NCBI GenBank assembly: GCA_964496725.1
Contig: CAZCAS010000054.1
Span: 1 to 8,574, forward strand
Direction of reading: 5' to 3'
DNA length: 8,574 nucleotides
Source of the DNA: JAZGHN01 sp964496725
GTDB lineage: Bacteria; Chloroflexota; Dehalococcoidia; Dehalococcoidales; E44-bin46
Position numbers and translations under genes: made by a program
The notes under the pieces: model-generated
Database searches by the model: none
What the model was told of the DNA's origin: nothing
The model's input: only the letters and a program-made list of their open reading frames with translations
Part shown: positions 1 to 5,544 of the stretch, piece by piece
How positions within the stretch are numbered: position 1 is the stretch's first letter
Layout: each line of letters begins with the position of its first letter

Positions 1-70
1 TGTTTTTTACACGACTATCAAGTCTTCACTGTGATGCTGAATGGCAATAGTGGTAGTAAATTATAGGGGG

Positions 71-108
71 ACGGCTACCTTGATTTCTATCTTCTTCGTG
101 GTAGCCGT
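71..108. repeat. 9-bp inverted repeat (hairpin) in the 5' non-coding stretch
   Basis: ACGGCTACC at 71-79 is perfectly complementary to GGTAGCCGT at 100-108, with a 20-nt loop between. It lies about 90 bp beyond the stop of the minus-strand regulator gene, so it could act as a transcription end or RNA-stabilising hairpin for that gene or for a gene left of the window. Neither side is followed by a real T-run: the plus side continues TTATCATT, and the minus side reads CCCCCTATAATTT. A classical intrinsic terminator is therefore not supported. I see no gene elsewhere in 1-194. Confidence 0.5.
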
Positions 109-194
109 TATCATTACATCTAATGCATCTAGGGTTTGTCTCTTGAATTCATAGATTAGTATCTCTGCTGGTTATCTGCCCTGTCCTTATTAAA

Positions 195-506
195 CTAAGC
201 AGTTATTTCCTTTTTCACTCGCTTGCGCTGCTTCTTCCAACCGAGGACCTCTAGAAGATCACCCACGGCATTGTCCTGCTGCATCTCGGCTCGAAGTGGT
301 AGTTCTGGATTGATGCGGTATCTGATGCGTCTACCCTCTCTTTTTTTGGTGATATACCCGTCAGCCTCAAGGTCGGAGATAATGCTTCGGGTCGTCTTCT
401 CAGTGATGCCTATTGTTGAGGAGATATCTCTCCCTGTGATTCTCGGTTGCTGGGCAATCAGGCAAAATACTAAAGCGTGGTTGGTGACAAACTTCCATTC
501 CGACAT
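195..506 (-). CDS. Small winged-helix (MarR/ArsR-like) transcriptional regulator
   Basis: This is a probable DNA-binding repressor or activator of 103 residues. Residues 3-20 form a first helix (WKFVTNHALVFCLI). Residues 24-48 read as a helix-turn-helix (TGRDISSTIGITEKTTRSII), and residues 50-65 as a beta wing rich in Arg/Lys (KKREGRRIRYRI). NPELPLR followed by VGDLLEVLGW is the C-terminal pattern I associate with a common family of short stand-alone wHTH regulators. The C-terminus is strongly basic (KKQRKRVKKE). No ligand- or metal-binding domain is visible. A longer reading from 578 is possible, but on this strand AAGGAGGT (520-513) sits 7 nt before the ATG at 506, while an ATG at 512 is only 1 nt away. 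The start at 506 is therefore preferred. It is divergent from the kamA operon and shares an approximately 200-bp intergenic region with it, so it may control that operon. The family call is good; target and ligand are unknown. Confidence 0.85.
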   Translation of the reverse strand: MSEWKFVTNHALVFCLIAQQPRITGRDISSTIGITEKTTRSIISDLEADGYITKKREGRRIRYRINPELPLRAEMQQDNAVGDLLEVLGWKKQRKRVKKEITA

Positions 507-533
507 GCTCATACCTCCTTCTAGCGTTAGCGA

Positions 534-573
534 AAAAACTTTGCTGTTTTTAGTGGAAGAGCCAAAAACTCTT
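534..573. promoter_or_regulatory. Candidate operator: iterated AAAAAC/GTTTTT elements at the divergent promoter
   Basis: AAAAACT occurs at 534-540 and again at 564-570, with starts 30 bp apart. An inverted copy, GTTTTT, lies between them at 546-551. A second small inverted repeat, AAGAG (557-561) with CTCTT (569-573), runs into the -35 hexamer of the kamA promoter. Repeats in both orientations next to a divergently transcribed wHTH gene are what an autoregulator's binding site could look like. The elements are short and A/T-rich, so chance is a real alternative. Confidence 0.3.
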
Positions 574-599
574 GACAATTTTATAAAAAGGTGTATTAT
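572..599 (+). promoter_or_regulatory. Sigma70-type promoter of the kamA operon
   Basis: A perfect -35 TTGACA (572-577) is followed by a 16-nt spacer and -10 TATTAT (594-599, 5 of 6 consensus positions). The predicted transcript start near 606 gives a leader of about 100 nt before the GTG of kamA. No riboswitch fold is recognisable in that leader. A short CCCAA/TTGGG pairing (661-665 with 683-687) lies just ahead of the kamA ribosome binding site. Confidence 0.7.
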
Positions 600-610
600 T
601 TTATTATGAA
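580..610 (-). promoter_or_regulatory. Possible weak promoter of the wHTH regulator, overlapping the kamA promoter
   Basis: On the minus strand, TTCATA (610-605) and TATAAA (585-580) are separated by 19 nt, matching consensus at 4/6 and 5/6 positions. The predicted start lies near 573, giving a leader of about 67 nt before the ATG at 506. If real, it overlaps the kamA promoter face to face, so the two would interfere. The spacing is long and the region is AT-rich, so confidence is low. Confidence 0.25.
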
Positions 611-704
611 TTATGGTTCACATATATTATAACAGGAAAAATATGTTAGCACAAGTGGTCCCCAATCACTTTCAAAAAATATTTGGGCAGGAGAGCAAAA
701 CAAA

Positions 705-2072
705 GTGAAAACCCCTTCAATAACAATGAAAAGTCAGTCCGCCCCTAAGACAGAAAAATATTATACCGTGAGTTGCCCTAATAACGAAGCCGAGGAGGAA
801 CCTCCCGGTAAAACGGCTATATTTAACAATCTGGAAGAAGAACCTCCAGGTAAAAGAACTAGCATCAAACATAGATGCTCCAATCATATACCGGATAGCA
901 CTTGGAACGACTGGAGATGGCAGTTCCGAAATAGAGTTACTACTGTCAGCCATCTAGCCAAATTCATACCATTAACTCCTGAGGAACAGGCACAGCTCAG
1001 GATGGTGACCATGCGCTACCCCCTCTCAGTGTCCCCTTACTACCTATCCCTGATTGACCCGGATGATCCGGATGACCCGGTCAGAATACAGGCGATACCC
1101 AATATCCTGGAAATAACTATGGGCATGGTGGGTAAGGAAGACCCCCTTGCGGAGAGAAGGGATTCGGTAGTCCCCGGACTGGTTCACCGCTATCCCGACC
1201 GAGTGCTTATGGTGCTTACCAATATCTGCCCCATGCTTTGCCGGCATTGTACTCGCAAGAGAGAGTGGCGGGATGGTGGTTGGGTACGTTCTCCTGGTGA
1301 AATCGAAGCGATGGTGGACTATATACGCCGGAACAATAGCATCAGAGATGTTATTATCTCCGGTGGTGACCCCTTGGTACTTTCCACGGGTAGGCTGGAG
1401 GGTATCATCTCCAGAATCAGAAGAATACCACATGTTGAAATCATACGCATAGGTACCAGGGTTCCTGTAGTGTTACCCCAGCGCATAGATGATGAATTGT
1501 GCTCTATGTTATCCAAGTATGGGCCCATATGGCTTAATACTCACTTCAACCATCCTCGTGAGATAACCCCTGAGGCAGCAGCGGCTTGTGACAGGATACT
1601 ACGTAACGGTGTCCCGGTAAGTAATCAGTCTGTTCTGCTGCGCGGTGTAAATGATACCGTGGAGACACAGCTGAGACTAAACCAAGGACTACTTAGGATT
1701 AAGGTGCGTCCTTACTATCTCTTTCAGTGTGACGAAGTTGCAGGGACCGAGCACCTGCGCACGCCGGTGGAGGTGGGTATACGAATAATCGAGGGGATGC
1801 GTGGTCATACCTCGGGGTTGGCAGTACCGGCCTTTGTTGTAGACCTTCCTCAGGGTGGTGGCAAGGTACCTTTACAGCCAAACTATATAGTGGCACAAAC
1901 GAAAGAGGAGCTGATACTGAGGAACTATCAGGGGGGTCTCTTTCACCACCGAAATCCCAATACCCAAGCCTACCCAGAATTAGTATCGGGCGATAATCTG
2001 CTTAATATGTCCGAGGTTCAGTTTGAATTGGAAGGAGCCAGGGATGCGGATAGGGTTAGCATACGATCTTAA
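705..2072 (+). CDS. kamA: Lysine 2,3-aminomutase, KamA family radical SAM/PLP enzyme, with N-terminal repeat extension
   Basis: It probably converts L-lysine to beta-lysine, using S-adenosylmethionine, a [4Fe-4S] cluster and pyridoxal phosphate. The 455-residue protein aligns with clostridial lysine 2,3-aminomutase, as I recall it, at a constant offset of 50. The radical-SAM cysteines are C175-x3-C179-x2-C182, followed by TRKR. SGGD is at 219-222, and the PLP lysine is K387 in GGGK. The two lysine-binding aspartates are D343 (QCDEVAG) and D380 (VVDLPQGGGK), which argues for lysine over glutamate. The zinc site of the clostridial enzyme is missing: its Cys268 position is T318, and the C-terminal cysteines are absent. 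Residues 1 to about 60 are an extension holding two EEEPPGK motifs (30-36, 44-50). The catalytic fold begins near WNDWRWQ (67-73). The GTG start at 705 has AGGAG at 689-693, 11 nt upstream. An ATG at 726 is an alternative start. It is first gene of a four-gene operon and overlaps the next gene by 29 nt. An EpmB-like role in EF-P modification is less likely given the lysine-mutase-like length. Confidence 0.93.
   Translation: MKTPSITMKSQSAPKTEKYYTVSCPNNEAEEEPPGKTAIFNNLEEEPPGKRTSIKHRCSNHIPDSTWNDWRWQFRNRVTTVSHLAKFIPLTPEEQAQLRMVTMRYPLSVSPYYLSLIDPDDPDDPVRIQAIPNILEITMGMVGKEDPLAERRDSVVPGLVHRYPDRVLMVLTNICPMLCRHCTRKREWRDGGWVRSPGEIEAMVDYIRRNNSIRDVIISGGDPLVLSTGRLEGIISRIRRIPHVEIIRIGTRVPVVLPQRIDDELCSMLSKYGPIWLNTHFNHPREITPEAAAACDRILRNGVPVSNQSVLLRGVNDTVETQLRLNQGLLRIKVRPYYLFQCDEVAGTEHLRTPVEVGIRIIEGMRGHTSGLAVPAFVVDLPQGGGKVPLQPNYIVAQTKEELILRNYQGGLFHHRNPNTQAYPELVSGDNLLNMSEVQFELEGARDADRVSIRS
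792..854 (+). repeat. Two coding repeats of EEEPPGK in the KamA N-terminal extension
   Basis: Codons 792-812 and 834-854 both encode EEEPPGK. Each is preceded by an Asn-Asn pair (NNEA- and NNL-), and the motifs recur every 14 residues. The two 21-nt segments differ at three positions, all third-codon synonymous changes (GAG/GAA twice, CCC/CCA once). The protein motif, rather than the DNA, therefore seems to be kept. Each copy contains a Pro-Pro-Gly triplet. Confidence 0.8.
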
Positions 2073-3048
2073 AGAAGCCATGCCGCTGGATGAAGCCAGG
2101 CTGGATGATGCCCTTGAGGAGTATGATTCTGAAGAAACCGTAGGACTTATCGCTACAGCTCTGAGGGCTGGAGGACACTCAGTCGTCATGCTAGGTGGGG
2201 GCAGGGAGTTTCTTCTCAATATTCTCCGAGAGAAGGTTGACGTCGTCTTTAACATTGCGGAAGGACGGGGCAGCTATCGCGGTCGGGAAGCACAGGTACC
2301 TTCTGTTCTGGAGATGTTGAACATTCCATATTCCGGTTCCGACCCCCAGTGTTTGGCGGTTTGTCTTGACAAACCTCTGGCCAAAAAACTGGTTGCCGCA
2401 GAGGGTGTGTGTACCCCGAGGTGGCATCTTATAGCTAGCGAGGATGACTTTCGTCAAATATCCTGGAACCAATTCCCATTCCCTGCCATCATCAAACCAG
2501 CATATGAAGGCTCAAGCAAGGGCATTCGCCTGACTTCATTGCTAGATAGCAGAGAGCAGCTGATAGAGGAGGCAATCAGAGCGTTTAAGTGTTATCAACA
2601 GCCAGTGATGGTGGAGGAGTTCATCGCCGGTGACGAGGTTACGGTAGGCGTTATTGGAAACGCCCCACCCAAGGTGCTAGGTATGATGCGCATCCTTCCT
2701 AAGAGAAGGGAATGTTCTTTTGTCTACTCGCTTGAGGTAAAGCGTGACTATCAGAATTTAATTGACTATGAGTGTCCTGCTCAGCTTGAGAGTGAAGGCT
2801 TGGATAGGATAATGCTGTCAACCCTGAAGTTGTTTGGAGTCTTGGGATGTCGGGACTTCGCCCGGATTGATTTCAGGATTAGCTCTCAGGGGATACCTTA
2901 CTTTATTGAGGTAAACCCTTTGCCTGGACTGGGCACCCACAGTGACTTGGTTATTATGGCGATTAAATTAGGCTGGACCCATGAAGAGCTGGTCAATGCT
3001 GTTCTCGGTGCCGCGTTGAAGAGGTACCCGCAGTGTGTGCCAGTGTAG
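2044..3048 (+). CDS. ATP-grasp ligase, D-Ala-D-Ala ligase-like (first of tandem pair)
   Basis: This is a carboxylate-amine ligase of the ATP-grasp superfamily, 334 residues. It would activate a carboxylate as an acylphosphate with ATP and join it to an amine. The N-terminal domain starts MRIGLAYD and carries a Ddl-like stretch ending in IPYSGSDPQCLAVCLDK (94-110). In the ATP-binding core, K151 lies in IIKPAYEGSSKG (149-160), and VMVEEFIAGDE (188-198) follows. The Mg ligands D276, E289 and N291 have the 13- and 2-residue spacing of Ddl enzymes, in RIDF and FIEVNPLPGLG. The catalytic core looks intact, so it should be active. The ATG at 2044 has AAGGAG (2032-2037) 6 nt upstream. A TTG at 2023 is in frame but lacks a ribosome binding site. 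It overlaps kamA by 29 nt and the next gene by 16 nt. Its place beside an aminomutase, a second ligase and an acetyltransferase argues against a cell-wall D-Ala-D-Ala ligase. Its substrates are not known; beta-lysine is an inference from context. Confidence 0.85.
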   Translation: MRIGLAYDLKEAMPLDEARLDDALEEYDSEETVGLIATALRAGGHSVVMLGGGREFLLNILREKVDVVFNIAEGRGSYRGREAQVPSVLEMLNIPYSGSDPQCLAVCLDKPLAKKLVAAEGVCTPRWHLIASEDDFRQISWNQFPFPAIIKPAYEGSSKGIRLTSLLDSREQLIEEAIRAFKCYQQPVMVEEFIAGDEVTVGVIGNAPPKVLGMMRILPKRRECSFVYSLEVKRDYQNLIDYECPAQLESEGLDRIMLSTLKLFGVLGCRDFARIDFRISSQGIPYFIEVNPLPGLGTHSDLVIMAIKLGWTHEELVNAVLGAALKRYPQCVPV

Positions 3049-4064
3049 CCATTATCTATAATGAGCCTAGCTTTAGCCGTTATAGCATCAGGGATGAACA
3101 AGCAGCAGTAATTGGTGTGCTTGACGCAGTAAAAGCTGTGCACCACGCCCTGCTCAAATTAGGCTACGATGTGGTTCTAGTTCCGTTGGCGCTTCCTCTT
3201 AGCCAGACCAGAAAAAAGTTTAATAAGCTTGAAGTAGATTTGGTATTCAATCTTTTCGAAGGCTTCTGTGGTTATCCAGAGACTGAGGCTGAGATACCTG
3301 ATATCTTATCGGCGCTGGGGATACCATATACCGGATGTACAGGCGCGGCACTCAGGCTAGCTCTGGATAAAGCCAAGACCAAGATAATTTTGAGAGACGC
3401 CGGAATTAATACCCCCGATTTTCAGGTACTGAATCCCGAGACACTATCGACGTTTCGTCTCAGTTACCCATGTATTGTCAAGCCCTGTGGGGAGGATGCA
3501 AGTCATGGACTCTCGGAGAAAAGTGTGGTAAATGACCTTGCTGCGCTCACGGAGCAGGTTGCACATATAAGCGACTTCTATGGCGGGCAAGCGCTGGTAG
3601 AGGAGTTCATTGATGGGCGCGAGTTTAACGTTACTGTTATGGGCGACTACACCACTCTTCCTGTATCGGAAATAAACTACTCGCTGCCCCATGGGACGCC
3701 TCGGATTCTCACCTTTGTAGCAAAGTGGCAGCCTGATAGCCCTTACTTTCAGGGTACAAAAGTGTCCTGCCCGGCTGAAATTGAAAGCCATGAGCAGGAA
3801 GGCATTGCCCGAACAGCACTTGCAGCTTTTCGGTTGCTCCGTTGCCGGGGCTATGCCAGAGCAGATATGAGGCTGGATGAGAAGGCACGAATCAATGTTA
3901 TTGAGGTCAATCCCAACCCTGATATTTCACCCGGCTCGGGGGCGGTGTGTCAGGCAGAAAAAGCGGGGATGACTTATACCCAGTTCATCAGGAAAATTGT
4001 GCAACTGGCGTTGGAGAGGGAATGCAATGACAATCAAGATTCGCCACATGACAGAAAAAGATAA
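3033..4064 (+). CDS. ATP-grasp ligase, D-Ala-D-Ala ligase-like (second of tandem pair)
   Basis: This is a second ATP-grasp amide-forming ligase, 343 residues, clearly related in layout to its upstream neighbour but strongly diverged. FNLFEGFCGYPETEAEIPDI (72-91) and IPYTGCTGAALRLALDK (97-113) correspond to the Ddl N-terminal region. K150 lies in CIVKPCGEDASHGL (147-160), and ALVEEFIDGREF (187-198) follows. D278, E291 and N293 (ADMR, VIEVNPNPDIS) form the metal site with standard spacing. The region around 205-250 differs from the first ligase, suggesting another substrate. The GTG start at 3033 has GAAGAGGT (3018-3025) 7 nt upstream and lies inside the preceding gene. The C-terminal 15 residues are polar and charged, and their codons overlap the acetyltransferase gene by 38 nt. 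An ancient duplication followed by specialisation is the simplest account. Family call secure, substrate unknown. Confidence 0.85.
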   Translation: MCASVAIIYNEPSFSRYSIRDEQAAVIGVLDAVKAVHHALLKLGYDVVLVPLALPLSQTRKKFNKLEVDLVFNLFEGFCGYPETEAEIPDILSALGIPYTGCTGAALRLALDKAKTKIILRDAGINTPDFQVLNPETLSTFRLSYPCIVKPCGEDASHGLSEKSVVNDLAALTEQVAHISDFYGGQALVEEFIDGREFNVTVMGDYTTLPVSEINYSLPHGTPRILTFVAKWQPDSPYFQGTKVSCPAEIESHEQEGIARTALAAFRLLRCRGYARADMRLDEKARINVIEVNPNPDISPGSGAVCQAEKAGMTYTQFIRKIVQLALERECNDNQDSPHDRKR

Positions 4065-4512
4065 GACAGCTTTGGTGAAAATACTGTGGAATACACCTGA
4101 ATTTAAGCCGTTTGAGGTGGTGGTGGCGGAGGAGGTCATTGATAGTTATTTGCATGACCCTCAGGGGTCAGGCTATCATAGCCTTGTAGCTGAGGTGGAT
4201 GCAGCTGTTGTCGGCTATGTTTGCTATGGGCCTGCTCCGCTGACGGAAAGTACCTGGGATATATACTGGATGGTAGTAGCTCGGGAGAAGCAGGGTAGGG
4301 GCATAGGTAGCGCCTTGCTGGCATCTGCTGAGGAACACATCAGGCAGACTAAGGGAAGATTGGCGATTATTGAGACATCATCGAAACCGGAATATGAGAG
4401 AACAAGGCGTTTTCACCTCGGTCATGGCTATGAGGTAGTCTGCCGGGTTCCTGACTTCTATGCTCCCAGTGACGATAAACTTATCCTGCGAAAGCGGCTT
4501 AATAAGAAGTAG
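4027..4512 (+). CDS. GNAT-family N-acetyltransferase
   Basis: It transfers an acetyl group from acetyl-CoA to an amine; 161 residues, the normal size for a single GNAT domain. It opens with IKIRHMTEKDK (3-13), typical of the first strand and helix. The acetyl-CoA pyrophosphate loop is QGRGIG (89-94), after the strand IYWMVVA (79-85). The C-terminal motif YERTRRFHLGHGYE (123-136) is followed by VPDFYAPSDDKLILRKRL (141-158). The ATG at 4027 follows GGAGAGGG (4013-4020) by 6 nt and overlaps the second ligase gene by 38 nt; an earlier in-frame start at 3997 lacks comparable support. As last gene of the kamA operon it may acetylate beta-lysine or the ligase product. Archaeal and bacterial AblB, which makes N-epsilon-acetyl-beta-lysine beside an aminomutase, is also a GNAT but is clearly longer. 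Equivalence is therefore not claimed, and a resistance or detoxification role is possible. Confidence 0.85.
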   Translation: MTIKIRHMTEKDKTALVKILWNTPEFKPFEVVVAEEVIDSYLHDPQGSGYHSLVAEVDAAVVGYVCYGPAPLTESTWDIYWMVVAREKQGRGIGSALLASAEEHIRQTKGRLAIIETSSKPEYERTRRFHLGHGYEVVCRVPDFYAPSDDKLILRKRLNKK

Positions 4513-4516
4513 CGGC

Positions 4517-4541
4517 GGCTGGATTTATTCCCTGCCTTTTT
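4517..4541 (+). terminator. Probable intrinsic terminator of the kamA operon
   Basis: GGCTGG (4517-4522) pairs with CCTGCC (4531-4536) through five G-C pairs and one central U-U mismatch. The loop is 8 nt, and TTTTT (4537-4541) follows directly. It begins 5 nt after the acetyltransferase stop codon. The stem is short, so termination may be partial. Confidence 0.5.
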
Positions 4542-4545
4542 CACG

Positions 4546-4554
4546 TGCTATAAT
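4546..4554 (+). promoter_or_regulatory. Extended -10 promoter ahead of the alpha/beta hydrolase
   Basis: TGCTATAAT is a perfect extended -10 element (TGN-TATAAT). No good -35 lies 16-18 nt upstream, which extended -10 promoters tolerate. The predicted start near 4561 gives a leader of about 145 nt before the hydrolase ATG. Confidence 0.5.
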
Positions 4555-4635
4555 ATACTGGCGCTTAGTCTGGCGTCGTCAGAATTGTAGCTATACGCGT
4601 AAGCGACATGACATACCCATGTTTGTTCAGTGATG

Positions 4636-4704
4636 AGTTGACAACAGGCCGAACGGTGCCCCATTTGTAGTTAGGTGAACGTTTACGGGGTGTCGAAGTT
4701 GACA
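4636..4704 (+). repeat. Direct repeat AGTTGACA in the hydrolase leader
   Basis: AGTTGACA occurs at 4636-4643 and 4697-4704, 61 bp apart. The second copy ends 2 nt before the hydrolase ATG. Between them, GTGCCCC and GGGGTGT form an imperfect inverted pair. Both repeats contain the -35 hexamer TTGACA, but neither has a convincing -10 at the right distance. They could be regulator sites, the scar of an old insertion, or chance. Confidence 0.35.
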
Positions 4705-4706
4705 TA

Positions 4707-5471
4707 ATGTTTAGCAGAGTGGTTACCCTCGAAGTAGAAGGCTTGAAGATTTCAGGCCAGCTCTATCTACCGGGTAGAGGCAATCATATTACATACCCTA
4801 CCGTTTGTGTTTGTCACGGTATCCCGGCTGCACCCCGTGACCCTCGCGACAGGGGCTATCCTCTGTTAGCGGAAAGGATTTGCTGTGAGGGCCTGGCGGT
4901 GTTAATTTTTAGCTTCAGGGGTGCTGGGCCTAGCGATGGCAATCTTGATCTTCCAGGATGGGTCAGGGACTTGAAGGCAGCCGTTGATTATTTATGGTCT
5001 TTGCCTCAGGTGGATAGGGCTCACCTGTCATTACTTGGCTTCAGTGCGGGGGCAGCTGTCTCAATATGTATGGCGGCACGAGATGATAGGGTATCATCTG
5101 TTGCCTCCTGTGCTTGTCCGGCAGACTTCAACTCGCTAATTGAGGCTACTGAGCTGCTGTCTGCTATCAGCCATTTTCGCGACATTGGTGTCATCAGGGA
5201 TAAGGATTTTCCTCCTTCTGTGGAAGACTGGATTGGTGGTTTCAGGTCGGTTAGCCCTGTGAACTGTGTGGAGGAGATTGCACCCAGGCCTTTATTGCTT
5301 GTGCATGGCAATAAGGATGAGGTGGTGGATGTGGGCCATGCTTACAGGCTATATGCCAGGGCGGGAGAGGTTAAGCAGATAATCATAGTTGATGGAGCCG
5401 GGCACAGGTTGAGGCGGGGTGACAGGGCAATGGCGATTGTTATCGACTGGCTGAAATCGCAGGTGTTTTAA
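4707..5471 (+). CDS. Alpha/beta hydrolase (S9/S33- or dienelactone-hydrolase-like)
   Basis: A 254-residue cytoplasmic hydrolase, probably acting on an ester or peptide bond. The fold order is visible: N-terminal strands (VVTLEVEGLKISGQLYLPG), then HGIPAAPRD (37-45) as the oxyanion region. FRGAGPSDG (70-78) follows, and the nucleophile elbow is G-F-S113-A-G. D204 (HGNKDEVVD) and H233 (GAGHRLR) complete the triad. No signal peptide or membrane helix is seen. Several cysteines (C34, C36, C59, C60, C121, C135, C137) are present, which is unusual for a small hydrolase but fits an anaerobe. The ATG at 4707 lacks a clear Shine-Dalgarno; the nearest purine run is GGGG at 4687-4690. The start is therefore less certain than for neighbouring genes; GTG at 4719 is an alternative. 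It sits alone between the kamA terminator and the purF promoter. Substrate unknown. Confidence 0.85.
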   Translation: MFSRVVTLEVEGLKISGQLYLPGRGNHITYPTVCVCHGIPAAPRDPRDRGYPLLAERICCEGLAVLIFSFRGAGPSDGNLDLPGWVRDLKAAVDYLWSLPQVDRAHLSLLGFSAGAAVSICMAARDDRVSSVASCACPADFNSLIEATELLSAISHFRDIGVIRDKDFPPSVEDWIGGFRSVSPVNCVEEIAPRPLLLVHGNKDEVVDVGHAYRLYARAGEVKQIIIVDGAGHRLRRGDRAMAIVIDWLKSQVF

Positions 5472-5472
5472 A

Positions 5473-5502
5473 TTGACCAATAGCCGAAAAATGGTCTATA
5501 AT
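5473..5502 (+). promoter_or_regulatory. Sigma70-type promoter of purF, with a PurBox-like element in the spacer
   Basis: TTGACC (5473-5478, 5/6 consensus) and a perfect TATAAT (5497-5502) are separated by 18 nt. Transcription should start near 5509. GACCA (5475-5479) and TGGTC (5492-5496) form an inverted repeat inside the promoter. The stretch 5480-5492 (around CCGAA) agrees with the Bacillus PurBox consensus at 11 of 13 positions by my count, but only one copy is present. The promoter is well supported; the operator idea is not. Confidence 0.65.
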
Positions 5503-5544
5503 TGATACGTAAGGTTGGTCGAGGCAATTAAGAGGCAGAAAAAG

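Noticed and set aside
60..65. TATAAT on the minus strand at the left edge
   Set aside because: There is no acceptable -35 at 16-19 nt and no gene visible downstream within the window.
223..609. Long open frame on the plus strand opposite the wHTH regulator
   Set aside because: It is the complement of a gene with clear helix-turn-helix features and a strong ribosome binding site. The plus-strand translation shows no family resemblance and runs through the kamA promoter.
606..704. Lysine riboswitch in the kamA leader
   Set aside because: The leader is about 100 nt, much shorter than the known lysine riboswitch, and no matching stem pattern is visible.
793..805. AGGAGG within kamA as an internal ribosome binding site
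   Set aside because: No ATG, GTG or TTG lies at a suitable distance downstream. It arises from the Glu-Glu codons of the repeat, and GGAGG-AA-CCTCC is too tight a palindrome for a stable hairpin.
717..953. Minus-strand frame across the KamA repeat region
   Set aside because: The repeat differs only at third positions of the plus-strand frame, as expected if the plus strand is coding. The minus-strand product has no recognisable features.
4644..4696. Insertion-sequence remnant between the AGTTGACA repeats
   Set aside because: There is no transposase fragment and no clear terminal inverted repeats. The evidence is limited to an 8-bp direct repeat, so it is listed only as a repeat.
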